This document shows positions 58,522 to 64,000 of a stretch of DNA of 64,000 nt, piece by piece. Numbering within the stretch: the first letter of the stretch is position 1; every line of letters starts with the position of its first letter. The notes beneath the pieces were generated by a model that saw nothing but the letters and a program-made list of their open reading frames with translations, had not been told where the DNA came from and ran no database searches. The stretch is from Ruania zhangjianzhongii (lineage in GTDB: Bacteria; Actinomycetota; Actinomycetes; Actinomycetales; Beutenbergiaceae). The stretch covers positions 2,408,882 through 2,472,881 of the forward strand of contig NZ_CP042828.1 in assembly GCF_008000995.1 (NCBI RefSeq), written 5' to 3'. The position numbers were made by a program, and so were the translations under genes.

Positions 58522-59246
58522 CGGCTGACTCCTTCCAACTCGGATTCCAGCTGCAGCTCCCTGGCCTCGCTCTGGTTGGGTGCTGCCCGGTGGCTCTTGT
58601 TCAGGACGGACTCGATGCGGCTCTGGATCAGGGTCCAGATCGAGGTCATCAAGAGGAAGTACAGGGCGGCGGCCACGAGGCCCTCCAGGACCCGGAAGTC
58701 GACTTGTACGGCGTACTGCGTGCGTCGGAGCAGTTCCTCCACGGAGATCACCGAGACCAGGGTGGTGGTCTTGAGCATCCCGTTCAGACTGTTGCCCAGC
58801 GGCGGGACCATGATCCGGAATGCCTGGGGGAGTACCACCACGCGCATCACCTTGATCGGGCTCATCCCCAGAGCCCGCGCGGCTTCGTACTGGCCCTTGG
58901 CCACGGACATGATGCCGCCGCGGACTATCTCGGAGAGATAGGCCGCTTCGTTCAGCGAGAGGCCGATGATCGCGCACCAGACCGGGGAGAGCTTCAGGCC
59001 CAGCTGCGGCAGTCCGGTGTAGATGATGATCAGCTGGACCAGGACCGGCGTGCCACGGAAGAGCCAGATGTAGAAGTTTCCGAACCAGCGCAGCGGCAGC
59101 ACCCGGGAACCCCGCGCAATCGCCAGGACCAGTCCCAGGATCAGGCCGAGGACCATGGTCACGACCGTGAGCCAGATGGTGGTGACCGCACCCTGGAGCA
59201 GGGTCTCGGCGGTCAGGTAGGTCAGGAAGGCGTCCCAGGACCACAT
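58518..59246 (-). CDS. Polar amino-acid/opine ABC transporter permease (HisM/GlnP-type)
   Basis: 242 residues from ATG 59244-59246, one base after the binding-protein stop. HisMQ family: about five helices, EAA loop YEAARALGMSPIKVMRVVVLPQAFRIMVPPLGN. Only one permease gene is present, so it probably forms a homodimer, unlike octopine/nopaline systems with two. Confidence 0.9.
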   Translation of the reverse strand: MWSWDAFLTYLTAETLLQGAVTTIWLTVVTMVLGLILGLVLAIARGSRVLPLRWFGNFYIWLFRGTPVLVQLIIIYTGLPQLGLKLSPVWCAIIGLSLNEAAYLSEIVRGGIMSVAKGQYEAARALGMSPIKVMRVVVLPQAFRIMVPPLGNSLNGMLKTTTLVSVISVEELLRRTQYAVQVDFRVLEGLVAAALYFLLMTSIWTLIQSRIESVLNKSHRAAPNQSEARELQLESELEGVSR

Positions 59247-59247
59247 G

Positions 59248-60123
59248 TCAGGTGTCCTCACCTTCGAGTTCGACCGGACCGGTGGTCACTTCGTACGGGC
59301 CGGGGTACGGAGTGACTCCGTAGCTGTCGAAGAGCTCCTGGACGAATCCGTCGTCCACCATCTCGCCGTAGGTTTCCGCGACGATGTCGGCGAGTTCGTT
59401 GTCCTTGGCGAACCCGAACGCCAACGGGCCGGGGTGCAGGCCCGAGATGGCGGTGGTGAACCGGCCGTCCTCCTCGTAGAAGCTGGTGACGGCCTCGACG
59501 ATCGCCACCCCGTCGATCTGACCGGCCGAGAGTGCCTGGAAGGCGTCGGCGTTGGTGAGGGAGGTGTTGATGTCGAGTGGGTCGAGGCCTGCGTCGACGA
59601 TCTCGTCGTTCACGGCGTTGACCGAGTCGAACTCATAGCCCGGGGCCTCGACTCCGATGGTGAGACCGGCCAGGTCCTCGACGGTCTCGATGCCCTCGGC
59701 TTCGCCGTCCTGCACCGAGATGGCCACAGCCTGGACCTCGTACGGCACGAGGTCCAGAGTCTCGGCACGCTCCTCGGTGTAGAACATGCCGGTGTTGATC
59801 AGGTCCCATCGGTCGCCCTGCACGCCCGGGATCTGTGCGTCGAAGGGGACGTTCATCACTTCGGTCTCGAGGCACAGTCGCGTGGCGATCTCGGTGACGA
59901 GCTCCACGCGCATGCCGACCACCTCGTCGCCGTCCACGTACTGCATCGGGGGCAGGGTGGCGTTGGTGGAGAAGGTGAGGGTGCCGGGGGTGATGAGCAG
60001 ATCGTCGGAGACTGCTGGCTCGCAGCCGCTGAGGTCAGGCTCATCTTCGCCGCCGCCGGAGCAGGAGGCGAGGACGAGGGCACCGATGGCGGCGCCGACG
60101 GGGAGAAGTCGCGTGGTACGCAT
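59248..60123 (-). CDS. Amino-acid/opine ABC transporter substrate-binding lipoprotein
   Basis: 291 residues from ATG 60121-60123. Lipobox LASC (Cys about 21). Family-3 binding protein: GTLTFSTNATLPPMQYVDGDEVVGMRVEL, DLINTGMFYTEERAETLDLV and VEDLAGLTIGVEAPGYEF. The glycine-rich region and low Arg suggest a polar, possibly cyclic, amino acid. Lies three bases after the DHDPS-family gene. Confidence 0.9.
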   Translation of the reverse strand: MRTTRLLPVGAAIGALVLASCSGGGEDEPDLSGCEPAVSDDLLITPGTLTFSTNATLPPMQYVDGDEVVGMRVELVTEIATRLCLETEVMNVPFDAQIPGVQGDRWDLINTGMFYTEERAETLDLVPYEVQAVAISVQDGEAEGIETVEDLAGLTIGVEAPGYEFDSVNAVNDEIVDAGLDPLDINTSLTNADAFQALSAGQIDGVAIVEAVTSFYEEDGRFTTAISGLHPGPLAFGFAKDNELADIVAETYGEMVDDGFVQELFDSYGVTPYPGPYEVTTGPVELEGEDT

Positions 60124-60125
60124 GG

Positions 60126-61067
60126 TCACTCCTTGTGACTGGGCTGGTGGGGGCTGAGTCCTGCTTCCGCCAACGCATGGGCGAGGTCGGTGCTGTTCTC
60201 CTCGGCCATGGCCAGCAGTGGCGGGCGGACCTGTCCACCCGGTTGACCGAGGAGGTTCATCGCAGCTTTGAGCTGCGAGGTGGGGGAGGCGAACTTCGAG
60301 CTGTAGTCGTTGTTGACCAGCACGGAGACCAGGCGCGCGTACCGGGTGCCGTGTTCTCGGGCGGCCTCGAGATTGCCGGCGAAGACCTCGTTGTAGAACG
60401 GGACGGCGAAAGGAGCACCGAGCCCGCCGCCGTCGATGTTCCCGTCTCCGCCCACGCCGAGCATGAAGGCCATCCCGCGTGGGTGGATGAACCGGCCGAA
60501 GGCGCGCACCCGATCGGCCACGGCCTCCACGGTTTCCATGCACTTCAGCTCGTCGCCGGTGCTGTCCTTGATGGCCACCACGTGCGGCAGGTCCGCCAGG
60601 AGCGAGGCCGTCTCCACCGAGATGTCCACGGCGGTGCCACGGGGCCAGTTGTACGCCATCCAGGGGATCTCGACGGCGTTCGTGACCGTCTCGTAGAAGG
60701 CGTAGATCTCGTCCTGGGACGGGTGGGCGTACGGGGGAGGGGTGGCCAGCGCGCCATCCGCGCCGATCGCCTTGACCTCGCGGGCGAGTTCGATGGTCTC
60801 GCCCGGGGTGTACGTGGTGCATCCGATGACCACCGGGATTCGGCCGGCGACCGTGGCCACGGCGATCTCGGCCACCCGCCGGCGCTCTGCCCGGGTCTGG
60901 GAGAACCACTCGCCGGTGGTCCCGTTGATCAGCACGCCATGAACGCCCTGGTCGACGTACAGCGCCAACAGCCGCACCAGGCCGTCCTCATCGAGTTGCC
61001 CGCCGGCTGTGTAGGGCGTCGGGGCGGCGGGCCAGTAGCCGCGCCACGGCACATCGCTTCGCTGCAT
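60126..61067 (-). CDS. DHDPS/NAL-family enzyme (hydroxypyrroline-carboxylate deaminase or keto-acid aldolase-like)
   Basis: 313 residues from ATG 61065-61067. GTTGE (49-53), Tyr139 and Schiff-base Lys167 (VVAIKDSTG) are the class I aldolase features of the DHDPS/NAL superfamily. Members that occur beside HcnABC-like dehydrogenases include pyrroline-4-hydroxy-2-carboxylate deaminase of the hydroxyproline pathway; others cleave KDG, N-acetylneuraminate or related keto acids. First gene of the nine-gene leftward operon, preceded by a 16-bp operator. Confidence 0.85.
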   Translation of the reverse strand: MQRSDVPWRGYWPAAPTPYTAGGQLDEDGLVRLLALYVDQGVHGVLINGTTGEWFSQTRAERRRVAEIAVATVAGRIPVVIGCTTYTPGETIELAREVKAIGADGALATPPPYAHPSQDEIYAFYETVTNAVEIPWMAYNWPRGTAVDISVETASLLADLPHVVAIKDSTGDELKCMETVEAVADRVRAFGRFIHPRGMAFMLGVGGDGNIDGGGLGAPFAVPFYNEVFAGNLEAAREHGTRYARLVSVLVNNDYSSKFASPTSQLKAAMNLLGQPGGQVRPPLLAMAEENSTDLAHALAEAGLSPHQPSHKE

Positions 61068-61084
61068 GGGGTCCTCACTGACTA

Positions 61085-61100
61085 TTGGGATCGATCCCAA
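61085..61100. promoter_or_regulatory. LacI operator 1 of the divergent LacI / amino-acid operon
   Basis: TTGGGATCGATCCCAA is a perfect 16-bp palindrome, 18 bp upstream of the DHDPS-family start. It is the likely repressor site for the leftward operon. A near copy (14 of 16) overlaps the LacI start codon at 61206-61221. Confidence 0.7.
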
Positions 61101-61205
61101 GAATGAAAGCAGGATCATGACACGGCGTCAAGCACTCCACCCACGGTAGGCGTAGATACGCTAGCGTTATCAGCGGAAAGTCGAGATGAGTCTGGAGTTG
61201 GATCA

Positions 61206-61221
61206 ATGGCATCGATCCCAA
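61206..61221. promoter_or_regulatory. LacI operator 2, overlapping the LacI start codon
   Basis: ATGGCATCGATCCCAA differs from operator 1 at two of 16 positions and begins with the LacI ATG, so the first five codons (Met-Ala-Ser-Ile-Pro) are part of the site. LacI binding here would block its own transcription or translation. With operator 1 at 61085-61100 the two sites are 121 bp apart centre to centre, suitable for looping. Confidence 0.6.
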
Positions 61222-62234
61222 AGCGGAGGGCAACGCTGCTCGACGTGGCTGCCGCTGCTGGCGTTTCGCGCAGTACGGCGAGCCGGGTGCTCAGTGGTGA
61301 GGGGGCGGTATCCGCCGGCACCGAGGAGCGCGTGCGGGCCGCGGCGGCGGAGGTCGGGTACCTGCTGAACAGCGCTGCGCGCACGTTGCGGACCAGCCGC
61401 ACCATGCTCACCGGGCTGGTCCTGAACAACCTGGTGAACGCCACGTTTCATGTGGTGGCCGAGATCGTGCAGCAGCGGCTCGCGCAGGACGGGTATCGGA
61501 TGATCCTCTGCGTCACGGGCGGGCAGGCCGAGGAGGAGGCCGAGTACCTCACCACGCTCGCCGAGCAGGGGGTGGACGGGATCATCGTGGTGGGCAGCGG
61601 CGCGAACATCGAGCAGCTGAACGCAATCCACCGGGCCGGTACCGGGATCGTGAACCTGATCCGGGCCGGTAAGGGCGCGCCGGGGGACCGGGTACTCGCC
61701 TCAGACCGGGACGGTGCGGTACTGGCCACGGAAGAGCTGCTCGAGCTGGGCCATCGCCGGATCGGCTACATCGGGGGACCGGCGCAGACGAACTCCGGAC
61801 GTGAACGCTTCCAGGGCTACCAGAACACGATGCACGCCGCCGGCCTGTTCGCCGAGGACCTGGTGCTGCGTGGGCCGTTCAGCCCCGACTTCGGTGCGGA
61901 AGCGATCCAGCAGATGCTGCGGGTGCCGGAGCCACCCACCGCGGTGTACGTGGCCAACCACGAGGCATCCTTCGGTGCGCTGCCGACGCTGCGCGACCTG
62001 CAGGTGCGCCTACCTGCCGACCTTTCCCTGATCGCCCACGACGAACCCTCCTGGTTCCAGTACTGGGACCCGGCGGTGAGCATCGTGGACAGCGGACCGG
62101 TGGAGCTGGCCGAACTCGCCGCGACCCGACTGATCGCCGCCATGCGGCCAGGCGGGTTGGCAGAGCGGCCGCGGGAGTTCCGGGTGGGCGCCCGGCTGGT
62201 GACGCGTGGGTCGAGTGCGGCGCTAGGGTCTTGA
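61206..62234 (+). CDS. LacI-family regulator of the amino-acid/hydantoinase operon
   Basis: 342 residues from ATG 61206. N-terminal HTH RRATLLDVAAAAGVSRSTAS then hinge SRVLSGEGAVSAGTEERVR; sensor domain with GLVLNNLVNATFHVVAE and VDGIIVVGSG. Divergent from the DHDPS-led operon, with a shared palindrome. A LacI protein for an amino-acid-type pathway is unusual; ligand may be a sugar-amine or opine. Confidence 0.9.
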   Translation: MASIPKRRATLLDVAAAAGVSRSTASRVLSGEGAVSAGTEERVRAAAAEVGYLLNSAARTLRTSRTMLTGLVLNNLVNATFHVVAEIVQQRLAQDGYRMILCVTGGQAEEEAEYLTTLAEQGVDGIIVVGSGANIEQLNAIHRAGTGIVNLIRAGKGAPGDRVLASDRDGAVLATEELLELGHRRIGYIGGPAQTNSGRERFQGYQNTMHAAGLFAEDLVLRGPFSPDFGAEAIQQMLRVPEPPTAVYVANHEASFGALPTLRDLQVRLPADLSLIAHDEPSWFQYWDPAVSIVDSGPVELAELAATRLIAAMRPGGLAERPREFRVGARLVTRGSSAALGS

Positions 62235-62309
62235 GTGGGCCCGGTCAGGGCTGTTCAGATTGAAGCGGCGAAGGTGAGGCCCTTCATCATGGGCTGGCGT
62301 CAACTGCCA

Positions 62310-63347
62310 TCAGGACTGCCGCACGATCAGCTCGGGTGTCAGCAGCACGCTCTGGACTTCGGTGTCGCCGTCAAGCTTGCGGATCAGCGCGTCAGCGCTC
62401 AAGCGACCGATCTGCTCGGCGCTGATCGCCACTGTGGTCAGTGGGGGCTCCCAGAGCTGCGCCTCGAGAAGGTCGTCCGATCCGACGATGCAGGTGCGTT
62501 CCAGCAGACCAGGAGAGTGGTCCCGCAACGCCCGAGTGGCGCCGAACGCGATGGTGTCGTTGTGGAAGATCAGCGCTTCCGGCACCTGCCGCTCTTGGAG
62601 CAGCTGCGCCATACCGGTCCGGGCAGCCTGCGCTGTGAGGCTCGTGGGAACGTCGAACGACAGCTCGATGCCTTCCGCTGCCAGGACCTCCCGGACGCCG
62701 GACACGCGATCGGAGCGCAGCGTGAGCTCATGGGGTGCACCGAAATACCCCACAGACGTACAGCCACGTGCGACAACGTGCTTCGCTGCGAGTCGGCCGC
62801 TGAGCGGAATATCGGCAGTGACCGTGGTGAGTTGGCTGCCCTGCAGGGTGCGCATGCAGATGACCAGCGGAATGTCCAGCGTGGACAGCGTGGCGCGCAA
62901 CGTCTGATCCGAAGCGACCGCCGGCATCACCGCCAGCGCATCCACGCCACGCTCCAGCAGTGCCCGGATCAGCGCATCCTGCCGGTCGGGATCCTCATAG
63001 GAGTGCACCGACAGCGCGGTGAACCCACGGGCGACCAGGGTGAGGTCGAAGGCCTCGATGAACTGCCCCATGAAGACGTTGGCGGAATTCGGAGTAATGA
63101 CTCCGATGGTGCGCGTGCTGCCCTCGCGCATCGCTGCCGCGCCGCGGTTGTAGACGTACCCTAGGCGCCTCATTGCCGATCGGACCCGCTCCCTCGTCGG
63201 CTCTGGGATGTGCCCGCCGCCCCGAAGCACCAGCGACACCGTCGACTTCGAGACCCCTGCCGCCACGGCAACGTCCTTCAAGGTGGGCCGTTTCGGCGCT
63301 GAGCTGTCTCCCTGCCCCACGCTCCGGTTCTGATCGTGTGCTGACAC
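62310..63347 (-). CDS. LacI-family transcriptional regulator
   Basis: 345 residues. HTH RPTLKDVAVAAGVSKSTVSL, then hinge LVLRGGGHIPEPTRERVR and the binding-protein-like domain (IGVITPNSANVFMGQFIEAF). Convergent with the preceding LacI gene and divergent from the ABC ATPase at 63537, over a 190-bp region with a perfect palindrome. It probably represses that transporter. Confidence 0.9.
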   Translation of the reverse strand: MSAHDQNRSVGQGDSSAPKRPTLKDVAVAAGVSKSTVSLVLRGGGHIPEPTRERVRSAMRRLGYVYNRGAAAMREGSTRTIGVITPNSANVFMGQFIEAFDLTLVARGFTALSVHSYEDPDRQDALIRALLERGVDALAVMPAVASDQTLRATLSTLDIPLVICMRTLQGSQLTTVTADIPLSGRLAAKHVVARGCTSVGYFGAPHELTLRSDRVSGVREVLAAEGIELSFDVPTSLTAQAARTGMAQLLQERQVPEALIFHNDTIAFGATRALRDHSPGLLERTCIVGSDDLLEAQLWEPPLTTVAISAEQIGRLSADALIRKLDGDTEVQSVLLTPELIVRQS

Positions 63348-63472
63348 TGTCTTGATCCCTCGCTGTTCAGGACGATTCCTCGTCAGGCTAGCCCGCTCGT
63401 GAGAACGGACGACCGGATTCGTCGCACCCTCCGTCTTGACAACCCCGACTCGAGGGTTCAGGATTGCATCCT

Positions 63473-63488
63473 AGTGGAACGTTCCACT
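63473..63488. promoter_or_regulatory. LacI operator between regulator and ABC ATPase genes
   Basis: AGTGGAACGTTCCACT is a perfect 16-bp palindrome, centred at 63480/63481, with 48 bp from its right edge to the ABC ATPase start and 126 bp to the LacI start. CG-centred palindromes of this kind are standard LacI-family sites. Confidence 0.7.
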
Positions 63489-63536
63489 GAAAGCCATCTC
63501 CGTTAGTACCGCACCACAGGTCAAGGGTGACGATGA

Positions 63537-64000
63537 ATGACTGAACCGCTTTCCCCGCCAAAGATCGCAGTCCGTGCAGTTGGCAAGTCTTTCCCCAGCA
63601 AGAACGAGGCTGTTGCTGTCCTTGATGAAATCAGCTTCGACGTACAAGCCGGTGAGTTCGTCGCCCTCCTGGGCCCCTCTGGGTGCGGAAAGTCGACTCT
63701 GTTGAGCATCATCTCTGGCCTTGCCGACGCCACAGCCGGGGAGGTTCGTCAGGATGGCGCCGCCATCAATGGGCCCGGACCCGAACGAGGTGTGCTTTTC
63801 CAGGACTACGCACTGTTCCCGTGGAAGACAGTTGAGCAGAATGTTGAGTACGGGCTCAAGCACGGCCCCAAGAACCGACGCCCAAGCAAGGAAGAGCGGG
63901 TCGCGACCGTCGAGCGTCTCATCGCGATGGTGGGGCTGGCCGGCTCGGAGCACAAGTATCCTCAGCAGCTCTCCGGCGGCATGCGGCAGCGTACGGCGCT
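63537..64000 (+). CDS. ABC transporter ATPase, NitT/TauT type, 3' end cut by window edge
   Basis: About 154 residues visible from ATG 63537. Walker A GPSGCGKST, Q-loop LFQDYALFPW and signature LSGGMRQR. The pattern FQDYALFPWKTVEQNVEYGL is typical of nitrate/sulfonate/taurine/hydroxymethylpyrimidine transporters. Walker B and the rest are outside. LacI control suggests an organic substrate, not nitrate. Confidence 0.88.
   Translation, partial: MTEPLSPPKIAVRAVGKSFPSKNEAVAVLDEISFDVQAGEFVALLGPSGCGKSTLLSIISGLADATAGEVRQDGAAINGPGPERGVLFQDYALFPWKTVEQNVEYGLKHGPKNRRPSKEERVATVERLIAMVGLAGSEHKYPQQLSGGMRQRTA

Noticed and set aside
1-64000. CRISPR arrays, insertion sequences, phage genes, rRNA or tRNA genes
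   Set aside because: No regularly spaced repeats, transposase or integrase motifs, or RNA gene signatures were seen when reading through both strands.

Overview
The window looks like a chromosomal segment of a GC-rich actinomycete. Codons end mostly in G or C, GTG and TTG starts are common, lipoprotein signals and Tat-like signals occur, and genes pack with ATGA/GTGA overlaps. Gene content suggests Micrococcales (Ruania/Beutenbergia-like soil or marine heterotrophs), but this is an inference; no rRNA, tRNA or marker gene settles it. No CRISPR array, insertion sequence, phage region or origin was seen.

The segment is essentially a chain of regulated uptake-and-catabolism cassettes. (1) 1-2980: a sulfatase cut by the left edge and a GH13 alpha-glucosidase, with a cluster of LacI-type boxes between them. 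(2) 3118-9886: LacI regulator, ManD-type mannonate dehydratase, UxuB-type fructuronate reductase and a DctPQM TRAP transporter, a hexuronate/mannonate operon. (3) 10417-15655: GntR, PfkB kinase, ADP-ribosylglycohydrolase-family enzyme, GPH symporter and a beta-propeller glycosidase, one operon with a palindromic operator. (4) 15749-21153: unrelated small genes: membrane proteins, a Tat-secreted helveticin-like protein, a lipoprotein, a PIN/HTH toxin-antitoxin pair, an alanine-dehydrogenase-like enzyme and a 44-residue basic protein. (5) 21241-23382: RidA and a class V aminotransferase next to a truncated M20 peptidase and a broken YheO-type regulator, a decaying amino-acid/amide locus.

(6) 23420-30415: PHP/DUF3604 protein, LysR, sulfatase and a sugar ABC importer. 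(7) 30879-40612: GntR(FCD) with an MFS permease that lacks a normal start codon, then a second sugar-acid operon read leftward (RraA, DctPQM TRAP, 2-hydroxyacid dehydrogenase, enolase-superfamily dehydratase, IlvD/Edd dehydratase). (8) 41207-52001: divergent DeoR plus sulfatase, and a rightward operon of ABC importer, two tandem class II aldolases, two tandem ADP-dependent-sugar-kinase-like proteins and an SDR. This is the best candidate for an undescribed pathway. (9) 52053-53000: a second copy of the helveticin-like protein; a third, broken copy lies near 30.7 kb. (10) 53082-61221: a nine-gene operon divergent from a LacI gene: DHDPS-family enzyme, polar-amino-acid/opine ABC importer, HcnABC-like heterotrimeric dehydrogenase, an allophanate-hydrolase-C-like protein and a hydantoinase. 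It resembles hydroxy-D-proline or opine catabolism with a cyclic-amide hydrolase added. (11) 62310-64000: another LacI divergent from a NitT/TauT-type ABC ATPase cut by the right edge.

Most cassettes carry a clear inverted-repeat operator in front of, or inside, the regulator or first gene, so local specific regulation is well supported from sequence. Three Cys-type sulfatases imply a formylglycine-generating enzyme elsewhere in the genome.
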